DNA of 64,000 nt from Candidatus Dormiibacterota bacterium (GCA_003153505.1 PLZA01000014.1:112913-176912), one strand, 5' to 3'; counted from the stretch's first letter, positions 1-7,726 are shown. Notes: generated from the sequence alone by a model not told the origin. Numbers and translations: made by a program.

Positions 1-854
1 GCATTGGTCTCGACGTGCGTTGCGGCGTGGAGCGTGCCGGGAACTTTGAGCACGATCCAGAGGATCGCCAGCGCGAAGAGACTCTCCGCGACGCCGCTCC
101 CGGCGCCGAATCCGACCGCCGTCGCCACGCGCAGGATGATCAACTGCACCGCCTGCATGAACACCGCGACCATAAAGAGCCGGATCCACGTGGACGCGTA
201 GCGGCGCGTGTCCGGGAGCACCGAGCACAGCGCCGCCAGGGGCGCGAGCACGACGAGGATATCGAGCATCGCGGTGCGGATGACGTACGAGATGACCAGA
301 ATCACCACGGCCACCACCACGCCGAGCGCGAAGACGGCGTGGAACAGATCCTGAGATCCCTGGATGATCGACACCGCCGCAGCGCTCAACGACCCCGACC
401 ACGGGAGCGTGTCGATCGTCAGCGGTCCGCCGAGCGATTGGGCGACTCCATCGATGGCATTGTTGAGGTCGATCGCCATCTGGATGAAGTAGATCGACCC
501 GTGCACCATCACGAGCGCCGCCATGACTCGCGGGATCACAAGATGGAGTGCGTAGCGAGCGCGGATCGAGTGCTCGAAGATGCTGCGGAGCGAGGCATAG
601 GCGAGCACCGCGCCGACGAGCACATCTGCGACGAGCGCCAGCGAGCCGTTCAAGCGGGCGATCGCCGGATTGGCGGTCAACGCCCGAATGCCTGAGGCCG
701 TCGGGTCGACGGTGGTGAACAGATAACGACTCAACTCGGCATTGAGATCGGTACGTGCCGTCGCGATGAAGTGCGAGAGCACACCGGTCAGCAGTTGGAG
801 GATCGTGCCGAGGGGATCGCGGATCCCCTGGACGATGCCCGGGAGCACCTGCAT
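1..854 (-). CDS. VirB6/TrbL-like type IV secretion inner-membrane protein (partial)
   Basis: This frame is open from an ATG at 854 to the left edge, giving 284 residues with no stop, so the C-terminus is missing. Hydrophobic segments lie at about residues 71-89, 102-126, 171-192, 196-213, 223-245 and 258-272, a polytopic layout typical of the VirB6/TrbL core of conjugation or type IV secretion channels. It sits 8 bases after a small two-helix pilin-like gene, the usual VirB2/TrbC-type neighbour, which supports the call. The family is inferred from topology and context, not from a diagnostic motif. A generic membrane protein is the alternative. Confidence 0.6.
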   Translation of the reverse strand, partial: MQVLPGIVQGIRDPLGTILQLLTGVLSHFIATARTDLNAELSRYLFTTVDPTASGIRALTANPAIARLNGSLALVADVLVGAVLAYASLRSIFEHSIRARYALHLVIPRVMAALVMVHGSIYFIQMAIDLNNAIDGVAQSLGGPLTIDTLPWSGSLSAAAVSIIQGSQDLFHAVFALGVVVAVVILVISYVIRTAMLDILVVLAPLAALCSVLPDTRRYASTWIRLFMVAVFMQAVQLIILRVATAVGFGAGSGVAESLFALAILWIVLKVPGTLHAATHVETN

Positions 855-862
855 CGGGCGGC

Positions 863-1102
863 TCAGTGAATCGTTGCAGGGACGCTGGCGATCAGCGCGT
901 GGGTCAGCGTCCCTGCGACCTCGACACCGATGGTGCCGAACACGATCCGGCCGATCCATTTCTTTGCCTGCGCGACGCTCGATGGATCGACGGCCACGAT
1001 CTTGTACATGAAGGCGATCAGGAAGGCGAGCGCGCCGACGCTCGCGAGCAGGCCCTGCGCGATGAGGATCCAGTTGTCGATGAGCGCCTTGAGTTGAACC
1101 AT
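863..1102 (-). CDS. small pilin-like membrane protein (VirB2/TrbC-like size and topology)
   Basis: This 79-residue protein starts at the ATG at 1102. Two hydrophobic helices lie at about residues 10-31 and 50-72, joined by a short charged stretch around residues 36-48 with paired lysines. That matches the size and hairpin topology of VirB2/TrbC pilins or related type IV secretion subunits, and a VirB6-like gene follows 8 bases later. There is no clear signal-peptidase site. Transcription appears to come from the strong promoter at 1184-1211, through a structured leader shared with the gene at 7196-7558. Function is inferred from context. Confidence 0.55.
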   Translation of the reverse strand: MVQLKALIDNWILIAQGLLASVGALAFLIAFMYKIVAVDPSSVAQAKKWIGRIVFGTIGVEVAGTLTHALIASVPATIH

Positions 1103-1211
1103 GATGGGCGACCTCCGAGGCAAGCGTGTTCGGTGTCGGTCGCCCCTCCGGCCGTTCCGGGTAGGCACCCGGACAACCAGCAGACTATACGGATTTGTGT
1201 ATGTCTGTCAA
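1103..1211 (-). promoter_or_regulatory. promoter and structured leader of the pilin-like gene (copy 1 of a shared element)
   Basis: On the minus strand TTGACA (1211-1206) and TATAGT (1189-1184) are separated by 16 bases, a good housekeeping promoter. The 16-mer TATACGGATTTGTGTA (plus strand 1186-1201) recurs exactly at 7630-7645. The leader then has a 6-bp hairpin (CCGGGT-GCCT-ACCCGG) and a longer stem in which GGGCGACC (1145-1138) pairs with GGTCGCCC (1113-1106), 3 bases before the ATG. The GGAGG Shine-Dalgarno sequence overlaps the 3' arm, so folding should limit ribosome access. The -35 and -10 boxes lie inside the last codons of the upstream permease gene. Confidence 0.75.
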
Positions 1212-2555
1212 GTCGCTGCTACGGTCGTCCCGGATTCCGGCCGAGGCTGTGGTCGGCGCGCCGTTCGCGTAGCGACTCGGATCGGCGTCAAAGGCTGAGC
1301 GGCAACCGCCGGAGCAGAACAGATAGGTGCTGCCGTGATACAGCGAGCGTTGGCTTGCCTTGGCAGGATCAACCGTCATCCCGCAGACCGGGTCCTTGGT
1401 CGACGCCTGTTGCTCGGGCGGAATCTCCATCTCGCGGAGCATTGCCAGGCCGCCCGTGCGAAGGAACCGCACTCCGAGTCCGGCGATGAGAGCAAGGAAT
1501 GCGATATTGAGAAATGTGTCGTAATTCCAACTGATCGTTGTATCGAAGACGATGATGTTGCGGTTGGTCGGAACGGCGCCAGCGACGTTGAAGACGAGCC
1601 CAACGATCAGGCCTGCGAGCACCATCGCCGCATACGACACAACAAAGAGGTAGACGCTCACGCGCGCACCGTAGTACTTGCGATAGATGTTGAGGATCGG
1701 AAGGATGATCAGGTCGGCGAAGATGAAAGCGATCACCCCGGCGAAGCTGATTCCGCCTCTCCAGAGCACGGCGGCCAGGGGAACGTTGCCGACGGAGCAG
1801 ACGAAGCTGATGACGGCGATCAGTGGGCCAATGAACGCGCCCCAGATCTCGGTCGCAGCACCGTGGCCCGTGAAGAACACGCTGGACCACACGGAGTCGG
1901 ACACCCAGGCCCCAAGAGCGCCGGCGATCAGGAATCCGAGCGCCAAGTCCGTCCAGAGGCCGACGACATTCATGAAGAAGTAGTGGCTGATTGATGTCAA
2001 TGCGCGCGCCGAGAAGAGCCGGCGCAGGAACGACCCGCCACTGACGGACATGTCCATGGCCCCGTGACCTTCCATCTTGCCCAGCAGGCCGCGGTCGGCC
2101 TGGCGTCGCGCCTGCTCCACGAGGCCTCGGCGCAGAGTGAAACGGAAGATGACGGCGAGCAGCACGATCATCACGAGGCCGCCGCTGAACTCCGCCGCCA
2201 GGAATTGCCAGCCCAGAAGGATGAGCAGCACGAGGCCGAGTTCGAAGACCAGGTTGGTTGACGCGAACTCAAAGATGACGGCATTCGCGAGCGTCGATCC
2301 CTTGCGAAACAGGGTTCGTCCCACCGCAACTGCGGCGTATGAGCACGACGAAGAGGCGGCTCCAAAGCCAGTCGCCAGCGCCAGTGACTTCGGCGTGTCC
2401 CGGCCCAGCAAACGCGACACCGCTTGCTTGGAAACGAGCGTCTCCACGACCGCCGACAACAGGAATCCGAGAGCGAGCGGCCAGAGAACCTGCCAGAACA
2501 TGGCGAACGACAGTCGGAGCGCCGAGCCGATGTGTTCAAGGAGAAACGGGATCAC
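1185..2555 (-). CDS. permease (DUF318/YraQ family) with C-terminal YHS metal domain
   Basis: 456 residues from a GTG at 2555. The first roughly 385 residues hold many membrane helices of the DUF318/UPF0718 permease family, including a G-A-A-S-S-S-C-S-Y stretch near residue 70. The C-terminus carries a YHS domain with the signature DPVCGMTV and the later CSGGC pair, a module that binds heavy metals, usually copper. It starts 2 bases after the csoR stop, so the two are co-transcribed and the protein is probably a metal-induced export or sequestration permease. The last 10 or so codons double as the promoter of the next gene, so the tail may be non-native. Confidence 0.8.
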   Translation of the reverse strand: MIPFLLEHIGSALRLSFAMFWQVLWPLALGFLLSAVVETLVSKQAVSRLLGRDTPKSLALATGFGAASSSCSYAAVAVGRTLFRKGSTLANAVIFEFASTNLVFELGLVLLILLGWQFLAAEFSGGLVMIVLLAVIFRFTLRRGLVEQARRQADRGLLGKMEGHGAMDMSVSGGSFLRRLFSARALTSISHYFFMNVVGLWTDLALGFLIAGALGAWVSDSVWSSVFFTGHGAATEIWGAFIGPLIAVISFVCSVGNVPLAAVLWRGGISFAGVIAFIFADLIILPILNIYRKYYGARVSVYLFVVSYAAMVLAGLIVGLVFNVAGAVPTNRNIIVFDTTISWNYDTFLNIAFLALIAGLGVRFLRTGGLAMLREMEIPPEQQASTKDPVCGMTVDPAKASQRSLYHGSTYLFCSGGCRSAFDADPSRYANGAPTTASAGIRDDRSSDLTDIHKSV

Positions 2556-2557
2556 CG

Positions 2558-2833
2558 TCAGCCTTCCACGAAGCGGCCGATCGCCTGGCTCAGCTCACGA
2601 AGCTTCTCCGCTCCATCCCCGCTCTTGACTGCATCCGCGACGCAATGCTCGACGTGGTCGTCGAGCAGCAGAAGAGCGACCCGATCGAGAGCAGCCTTCA
2701 TGGACTTGACCTGGGTCAGGATGTCGATGCAGTAGCGCTCGCTCTCCACCATTTTCTGGAGGCCTCGCGCTTGGCCCTCGATTCGGAGCAGTCGCTTCTG
2801 GATGTCTTCTTTGTGGGCGATGTAGCCTGGCAT
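2558..2833 (-). CDS. csoR: CsoR-type metal-sensing transcriptional repressor
   Basis: About 91 residues, all-helical DUF156 family. Numbered from the upstream TTG, the family copper ligands are present as C36 (in ERYC), H61 and C65 (in DHVEHC), the CsoR Cu(I) pattern rather than the RcnR nickel/cobalt pattern. I prefer the ATG at 2833 over the TTG at 2836 because TATAGT (2845-2840) is only 6 bases away, implying a leaderless transcript. A palindromic G/C-tract operator overlaps that promoter, so autorepression is expected, with derepression by Cu(I). It is the first gene of a two-gene unit with the YHS permease. Confidence 0.88.
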   Translation of the reverse strand: MPGYIAHKEDIQKRLLRIEGQARGLQKMVESERYCIDILTQVKSMKAALDRVALLLLDDHVEHCVADAVKSGDGAEKLRELSQAIGRFVEG

Positions 2834-2839
2834 CAAGCC

Positions 2840-2869
2840 ACTATACCCCTAGTGGGTAGAGGTACCAAC
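2840..2869 (-). promoter_or_regulatory. csoR promoter with palindromic CsoR-type operator
   Basis: TACCCCTAGTGGGTA (2844-2858) is an inverted repeat of TACCC/GGGTA, matching the GC-tract palindromes known for CsoR. On the minus strand it lies in the spacer between a -35-like TTGGTA and the -10 box TATAGT (2845-2840), 17 bases apart. Bound repressor would therefore block RNA polymerase directly. The ATG follows the -10 by 6 bases, so there is no room for a Shine-Dalgarno sequence. Confidence 0.75.
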
Positions 2870-2935
2870 CTCGGGGCCGTTCGCACCCCTAGAGAGAGGC
2901 GACGCGCTCCACGGAGCTCGTATGCATACCAGCGA

Positions 2936-3205
2936 TCAGGGCTTTGCTGCTGACTTGGCCGAGCGGCCCGTGAGCACGTCGCGCCGTTGCCCGTATTCGG
3001 CATCGTCAATCTCACCGCGCGCGTAGCGTGCATCCAGGATGGCCTTTGCGGACGTGCTCTCGCCGGCGTCAGGAGTCGCGCCCTGCTGTGTCCGAATGAG
3101 CCACACGACACCGACGACGACAAAGGCAACGAGAATCAGGCCGACGATGACTGAGCCAATCATCATTGCCCAGCCACCCGCACCGTAGTCAGAGCCCCAC
3201 ATCAT
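2936..3205 (-). CDS. small membrane protein with SHOCT domain
   Basis: 89 residues from tandem ATGs at 3205 and 3202. One membrane helix spans about residues 14-37, rich in V, I and G. A C-terminal SHOCT motif (short C-terminal oligomerisation domain) follows at about residues 57-80, with the typical pattern A-ILDxRYARGEIDDxEYxxRR. A K/A-rich tail ends the protein. It lies just upstream of csoR in the same direction but before the csoR promoter, so it may be only loosely linked to metal response. Biochemical role unknown. Confidence 0.75.
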   Translation of the reverse strand: MMWGSDYGAGGWAMMIGSVIVGLILVAFVVVGVVWLIRTQQGATPDAGESTSAKAILDARYARGEIDDAEYGQRRDVLTGRSAKSAAKP

Positions 3206-3381
3206 CGGATTGCTCCTTGTCTCGCCGGCCGTGAGATCGCTCGAAGGCTGAGTGCCTCGTCGACTCACTCTCGTAGGAACGGACCCCTGGCTCCAGTGCC
3301 AAACGTCCCCACCTTGTGGTGACCAATGGCTTGATCTCACCAGCGAGCCCTGCGACATGCGCTCCTGTGGCGAGCAGCGGC

Positions 3382-3963
3382 TCACGGCAGCTCAGGTATC
3401 ACTCCGGCATTTGATGGCCACTCCTCGGCCGTGATCGCAAATCGCTCGTGGTCGCGCCACGCCCCGTCGATGTGGAGATACCGGGGAGAGAATCCCTCGT
3501 GCCGGAACCCGACGCGCCGAACCAGTCTCAGGGATGCAGCATTGCTCGGCTGCACGTTGGCTTCGACACGGTGAAGGCCCAGGGTAATAAACGCGTAACG
3601 CAGCGACAGGTCGAGCGCCTCGCGTGTGAGTCCCTGCCCGGCGGTCGCTGCGTTGGCGTAGAAACCGCAGTAGCAGCTCTGAAAGCTGCCGCGGACAATC
3701 TGACTCAGGTTGACGACTGCGACCAGCGTCCCGTCGTCGCTGCGCCAGCCGACCAGTGAGACGAAGTCCGAGGACTCGCCCCGATCCACCAGAGCACGAA
3801 AGGCCGCTGGGTCGGCCGGCGGACTCGTCCACGGAGTGTGCAGCGAGCGGCTCGCAGCGACCATCGCGAGAAACGCATCCCGGTCCTGGGAACGCAGCAC
3901 GTGAAGCTGCACCCGGCGGCCCACCTCGAGGGCGGGGCCGCTATCGGCGAGTGGCGGACTCAT
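3382..3963 (-). CDS. GNAT family N-acetyltransferase, RimJ/RimL-like
   Basis: 193 residues from the ATG at 3963. It shows the RimJ/RimL arrangement: the N-terminal pattern [13 protein letters not shown], a central beta strand [20 protein letters not shown], the acetyl-CoA loop region around [17 protein letters not shown], then [23 protein letters not shown] and [17 protein letters not shown] near the end. These proteins acetylate N-termini of ribosomal proteins or small amines; the substrate here is unknown. It is divergent from acdS, 98 bases away. Confidence 0.85.
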   Translation of the reverse strand: MSPPLADSGPALEVGRRVQLHVLRSQDRDAFLAMVAASRSLHTPWTSPPADPAAFRALVDRGESSDFVSLVGWRSDDGTLVAVVNLSQIVRGSFQSCYCGFYANAATAGQGLTREALDLSLRYAFITLGLHRVEANVQPSNAASLRLVRRVGFRHEGFSPRYLHIDGAWRDHERFAITAEEWPSNAGVIPELP

Positions 3964-4061
3964 GGGGGAATCGTCGCATCCTCGCGTGCACGCCGACCGG
4001 GCGCATTTGCGGGTCACGTCACGCGATAGACTCGCCGCCGTCCCAACCCCCAGGGAGACAC

Positions 4062-5069
4062 ATGAAGCTCGCCGACTTCGCGCGCCAGCCCCTGCTCTTC
4101 GGCCCATCGCCCATCCATCCACTTGAGCGGCTCACCAAGTCGCTGGGCGGCGCTGACCTGTGGGCCAAGCGTGAGGACTGCAACAGCGGCCTGGCCTTCG
4201 GAGGCAACAAGACCAGGAAGCTCGAGTACCTCGTCGCCGACGCGCTGGCCCAGGGCTGCGACACGCTGGTCTCGATCGGCGGTGTCCAGTCCAACCACAC
4301 TCGGCAGGTCGCCGCGGTGGCGGCGCGGATGGGCATGCGCTGCGTGCTCGTCCAGGAGAGCTGGGTCGACTGGCCTGACCCTGTCTATGACAAGGTTGGC
4401 AACATCCTGCTGAGCCGGATCCTCGGCGCCGACATCAGGATGGTGAAGGAGGGGTTCGGCATCGGGTTCAAGGCGAGCTGGGAGCAGGCGCTCGAAGACG
4501 TTGCGGCTGCGGGCGGAAAGCCGTACCCGATTCCGGCCGGGGCGTCCGATCACCCGCTCGGTGGTCTCGGGTTCGCTCAGTGGGCGCAGGAGGTCCAGCA
4601 GCAGGAGCGCGCGCTGGGCGTGTTCTTCGACACCGTCATCGTCTGCTCGGTCACCGGAAGCACGCAGGCGGGCATGATCGCCGGGTTCGCAGCTCAGGAG
4701 CGACCCCGCATGGTCATCGGCATCGACGCGTCGGCAAAACCCGCCGAGACGCTCGACCAGGTCACTCGAATCGCTCGACAGACGGCCGCGCTGATCGAGA
4801 TCGGCCGTGATCTGCGCACTGACGAGATCGTCCTCGATGCGCGCTACCACGCCGGGACCTACGGGATCGCCGACGCGCGGACCGTCGACGCAATCAAGCT
4901 CGGTGCCCGCCTGGAGGGGATGATCACGGACCCGGTGTACGAGGGCAAGTCACTCGCGGGCATGATCGACCTGATCACCAGCAGGGAGATAGACCCCGGG
5001 TCAACGGTGCTGTATGCCCACCTCGGCGGCCAGCCGGCGCTCAACGGGTATACATCGCTGTTCTCCTGA
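4062..5069 (+). CDS. acdS: 1-aminocyclopropane-1-carboxylate (ACC) deaminase
   Basis: 335 residues, close to the usual 338. This PLP enzyme breaks ACC into 2-oxobutyrate and ammonia; soil bacteria use it on plant-derived ACC. The PLP lysine is K50 in [18 protein letters not shown] is the phosphate-loop region. The residues that separate ACC deaminase from D-cysteine desulfhydrase are in the deaminase state: Y293-E294 (VYEGKS) and L321 (AHLGGQP), equivalent to Y294/E295 and L322 in Pseudomonas. A Shine-Dalgarno-like AGGGAG precedes the ATG, and TAGACT about 34 bases upstream could be the -10. 2-Oxobutyrate made here can become propionyl-CoA, whose pathway is also in this window. Confidence 0.9.
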   Translation: MKLADFARQPLLFGPSPIHPLERLTKSLGGADLWAKREDCNSGLAFGGNKTRKLEYLVADALAQGCDTLVSIGGVQSNHTRQVAAVAARMGMRCVLVQESWVDWPDPVYDKVGNILLSRILGADIRMVKEGFGIGFKASWEQALEDVAAAGGKPYPIPAGASDHPLGGLGFAQWAQEVQQQERALGVFFDTVIVCSVTGSTQAGMIAGFAAQERPRMVIGIDASAKPAETLDQVTRIARQTAALIEIGRDLRTDEIVLDARYHAGTYGIADARTVDAIKLGARLEGMITDPVYEGKSLAGMIDLITSREIDPGSTVLYAHLGGQPALNGYTSLFS

Positions 5070-5073
5070 CCCT

Positions 5074-5095
5074 CGGTTCGCGTTCGGCGGAACCG
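5074..5095 (+). terminator. hairpin after acdS
   Basis: CGGTTC (5074-5079) and GAACCG (5090-5095) form a 6-bp stem with a 10-base loop, 5 bases after the acdS stop. No T-run follows, so termination is only suggested by position. Confidence 0.4.
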
Positions 5096-5157
5096 ATGCG
5101 CCAAAACTTGTACTAATCTCAACACCGTCTGACAAACGCCGTTGAGGAGAAGAGGCC

Positions 5158-5283
5158 GTGGCAGGAGAGAAGTCGCGCGGAGCCCCGAAGCGTCAGGGGA
5201 AGAAGCCCAAGGCCGCTGCAATCGCGAAGGCAGCCAAGAAAGCCGCAGCGCAGACCGCTGCGCAGTCGCCGGCCGAGCGCTGA
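5158..5283 (+). CDS. very small Lys/Ala-rich basic protein
   Basis: 41 residues from a GTG preceded by a strong Shine-Dalgarno stretch (GGAGAAGAGG). About half the residues are K or A, with repeated AAK/KKA motifs and a helix-like composition, resembling the basic tails of nucleoid or ribosome-associated proteins. It has its own upstream AT-rich promoter-like stretch (TACTAATCT near 5111) and is followed by a clean hairpin. No named family recognised. The composition, the ribosome site and the terminator make a real gene more likely than chance. Confidence 0.6.
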   Translation: MAGEKSRGAPKRQGKKPKAAAIAKAAKKAAAQTAAQSPAER

Positions 5284-5288
5284 CCGGC

Positions 5289-5306
5289 GCGGCGATCCCT
5301 CGCCGC
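5289..5306. terminator. perfect hairpin between convergent genes
   Basis: GCGGCGA-TCCC-TCGCCGC is a perfect 7-bp stem with a 4-base loop, placed between the end of the small basic-protein gene and the end of typA. It lacks a T-run but is well placed to terminate from both sides. Confidence 0.5.
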
Positions 5307-5308
5307 TG

Positions 5309-7171
5309 CTAGCTTGCTTCGCCGGCCATCGCCCGCTTGCGGAGCTTGTTGCGCTCGTCCGCGTTGAGGACGCGCTTGCGCATCCGGATGCCGATTGGGG
5401 TGACCTCGACGAGCTCGTCATCGATGATGAAGTCGAGGCACTCCTCGAGCGACATCTTCCGCGGTGGGACCAGGCGAATGGTCATGTCCTCGGTGGATGA
5501 CCGGATGTTGGTCTTCTGCTTCTGCTTGGTTACGTTGAGGTGGATGTCGCCGGGGCGGCGGTTGAGCCCGACGATCATGCCTTCGTAGACGGGCGTTCCC
5601 GGTGCGATCAGTGGCTGGCCGCGCTCCTGCAGCGTGACCAGTCCGTACGCCACGGCGGTCCCCGGTTGACTCGCGGTGAGGACGCCGGAGCGCGTCGTCG
5701 TCGGCAGCGCCCACGTGTGCTCCCAGCCGAGCAGCCTCGTTGCCATCACGCCGGTCCCTCGCGTCAGGGTGAGGATCTGGCTGCGCAGCCCGATCAGAGC
5801 ACGCGTCGGCGCGTGGTATGTCAGGCGCACACCTCCGCCCGCGTCCGTGCGCATCGCCGTCATCTTGGCGCCCCGCGTGCCGAGCGCGTCCGTGATGGCG
5901 CCGACCACATCCGCCGAACAGTCGATGACGCAATCCTCGACCGGCTCCACGCGCTCGCCGTCGATCTCCTTGGTGATGACCGCGGGGCGTGACACCTCGA
6001 ACTCGTAGCCCTCGCGCCGCATCGTCTCGATGAGGATCGCGAGGTGCAATTCGCCGCGTCCGCTCACATCGAAGATGTCGGCGGTGGGTCCGTCCTCCAC
6101 GCGCAGCGCCACGTTGGTGAGCAGCTCTCGCTCCAGTCGTGCGCGGAGCTGGCGCGAGGTGCTGCTCACGGTCGCCTCGCGTCCCGCCAGCGGTGACTGG
6201 TTGACCGAGAACTGCATCCGCAGCGTCGGCTCGCCGATCTCCAGGCGTGGCAGTGCCTCCGGGGACTCAGCATCAGCGATGGTGTCGCCGATGGCCACGG
6301 CTGCGATTCCGGAGAGGTAGACGATCTCACCGGCCGAGGCGGACTCCACCGAGAGACGCTGGAGCGCCTCGACGGTGAGCACCGTCGCGATTCGCTCCAC
6401 CTTGCCCGCGCCCGATGCGGTGCAGCAGACGACGCTCTGGCCGGGGTGCACCGTGCCGCGCTGGATGCGCCCCAGTGCAAGGCGGCCACTCCAGTTGTCG
6501 TGGTCGAGGTTGCTGACGAGCATCTGCAGCGGGCCGTCCGGGTCGGCGAGCGGCGGCGGCACGTGCTCGATGATCGCGTCGAGCAGCGGCTCGAGGGTCA
6601 CGCCCTCCCGCGTGAGATCCGCGGTTGCGGTGCCGTCGCGCGCGTTGGTGTAGAGGACCGGCGCGTCCAGCTGCCACGACTCCTTCGCGAGCTCCAGGAG
6701 GAGGTCGTGGGTCGCTTCAACTGTCTCGGCGGGCTGGGCGTTGGTGCGGTCGATCTTGTTGACCACGATGATTGGCTGCAGGCCCAGGGCCATCGCCTGG
6801 CGAAGCACGACACGGGTCTGGGGCATCGGCCCCTCGGCGGCGTCCACCAGGAGCAGGCATCCGTCCGCCATCCCGAGGACCCGTTCGACCTCGCCTCCGA
6901 AGTCGGCGTGGCCCGGGGTGTCGATGATGTTGAGCTTGACCCCGTTGTAGCGGACCGAGGTGGTCTTGGCGAGGATCGTGATGCCCTTCTCGCGCTCGAG
7001 ATCGTTCGAGTCCATGATCAGCTCGCCGACCTGCTCGTGGGCCGCGAAGACGCGCGATTGCTTGAGCAGGGCATCGACCAGCGTCGTCTTGCCGTGGTCC
7101 ACGTGAGCGATGATCGCGACGTTGCGGAGGTCCGACCGGCGCTTTTCGCCGGGGACGAGAGGAGGTGGCAC
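5309..7171 (-). CDS. typA: ribosome-associated translational GTPase TypA/BipA
   Basis: 620 residues, normal for the family. The N-terminal GTPase domain has G1 AHVDHGKTT, switch I with DSNDLEREKGITI, G3 DTPGHADFGGEVERVL and G4 NKIDR. Domain II, the EF-G III/V-like domains and the TypA-specific C-terminal domain follow, with the conserved TKQKQKTNIRSS near residue 535. TypA acts in 50S subunit assembly and stress or cold adaptation. The GTG at 7171 follows a CAGAAT box by 6 bases, so the message may be leaderless. Confidence 0.95.
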   Translation of the reverse strand: MPPPLVPGEKRRSDLRNVAIIAHVDHGKTTLVDALLKQSRVFAAHEQVGELIMDSNDLEREKGITILAKTTSVRYNGVKLNIIDTPGHADFGGEVERVLGMADGCLLLVDAAEGPMPQTRVVLRQAMALGLQPIIVVNKIDRTNAQPAETVEATHDLLLELAKESWQLDAPVLYTNARDGTATADLTREGVTLEPLLDAIIEHVPPPLADPDGPLQMLVSNLDHDNWSGRLALGRIQRGTVHPGQSVVCCTASGAGKVERIATVLTVEALQRLSVESASAGEIVYLSGIAAVAIGDTIADAESPEALPRLEIGEPTLRMQFSVNQSPLAGREATVSSTSRQLRARLERELLTNVALRVEDGPTADIFDVSGRGELHLAILIETMRREGYEFEVSRPAVITKEIDGERVEPVEDCVIDCSADVVGAITDALGTRGAKMTAMRTDAGGGVRLTYHAPTRALIGLRSQILTLTRGTGVMATRLLGWEHTWALPTTTRSGVLTASQPGTAVAYGLVTLQERGQPLIAPGTPVYEGMIVGLNRRPGDIHLNVTKQKQKTNIRSSTEDMTIRLVPPRKMSLEECLDFIIDDELVEVTPIGIRMRKRVLNADERNKLRKRAMAGEAS

Positions 7172-7195
7172 CTCTCGATTCTGACTGCCCGGCGT

Positions 7196-7558
7196 TCATC
7201 GTCCGCCCGTAACCCATTGCAAAAACTGCTGGATGTGGCCGGCGAGAGCCTTTTCGAGGTCCTGAAGCACCGAGTACTGACCCGTCGCCGTCGCCACGGT
7301 GTTCGAGTTCAACTGCTTGAAAAGTCCCGAGATCGGTGAGGTCAGACCTCCGAGCGGTCCGGCATCGGCGACCGGACTGGGACTCGCAAGCGGGAGCGCA
7401 GGCCCGGCTCCGGGTGTCGCCGTCGCCGCGGCCGGCGGCGCCCAGCTGATGTAGCGACCAGGTGTCGGAGCCTGCGCGCCGGCGTGCACGGCGAACGCGA
7501 CCGCGCTGCCCACCGCAGCCACGGCGATCAGGATGCGGAACCGGTGGATTCCGAGCAT
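7196..7558 (-). CDS. small exported protein with the shared structured leader
   Basis: 120 residues from the ATG at 7558. Residues 1-30 form a signal peptide (basic HRFR, hydrophobic core, then AVHAGAQA as a likely cleavage site). A proline/alanine/threonine-rich linker follows, and the C-terminal 45 residues are predicted amphipathic helix (LQDLEKALAGHIQQFLQWV). No family recognised. Its promoter and leader match those of the pilin-like gene at 863-1102, suggesting both are made under the same conditions, so it may be an envelope part of the same secretion or surface system. Confidence 0.7.
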   Translation of the reverse strand: MLGIHRFRILIAVAAVGSAVAFAVHAGAQAPTPGRYISWAPPAAATATPGAGPALPLASPSPVADAGPLGGLTSPISGLFKQLNSNTVATATGQYSVLQDLEKALAGHIQQFLQWVTGGR

Positions 7559-7645
7559 GGGCAACCTCCAAGCATTCAGCGTTGACGGTCGCCCTTCCGG
7601 CCGCACCGGCAGATCCGGCTGCGACAAAGTATACGGATTTGTGTA
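7559..7645 (-). promoter_or_regulatory. promoter and structured leader (copy 2 of a shared element)
   Basis: The 16-mer TATACGGATTTGTGTA (7630-7645, plus strand) is identical to copy 1; on the minus strand it contains a TATACT -10 box (7633-7628). There is no good -35. The leader again has a small CCGG-ATCTG-CCGG hairpin, the conserved stretch GGCCGGAAGGGCGACC, and a stem of GGGCGACC (7594-7587) with GGTTGCCC (7566-7559) directly touching the ATG. Relative to copy 1 the 3' arm has T in place of C, turning a G-C pair into G-U, so pairing is kept despite the change. Confidence 0.75.
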
Positions 7646-7726
7646 GATTTGGCGCGTGGGAGCGGCCGGGCACCGCAGGCGCATCTCCGGCGGTTGAGAC
7701 GCAGACCAGACGCCTATATTCAATCT

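Noticed and set aside
15..695. 226-codon plus-strand open frame at the left edge
   Set aside because: Its composition is almost all R, D, H and E, the usual shadow of a hydrophobic gene on the other strand, here the VirB6-like protein.
1103..1183. A known riboswitch (c-di-GMP, ZTP, THF, guanidine) in the shared leader
   Set aside because: I compared remembered consensus cores of these classes and none fits; it is listed as an unnamed element instead.
3300..3330. CACCTTGTGGTG inverted repeat between the SHOCT and GNAT genes as an operator
   Set aside because: It lies downstream of the GNAT gene and over 100 bases upstream of the SHOCT gene with no promoter beside it; 4-bp arms are expected by chance here.
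1186..7645. The identical 16-mers as attachment sites or direct repeats of a mobile element
   Set aside because: The similarity extends past the 16-mer into the leader and start codon, it overlaps -10 boxes, and the DNA between contains core genes such as typA. A shared regulatory element is the simpler reading.
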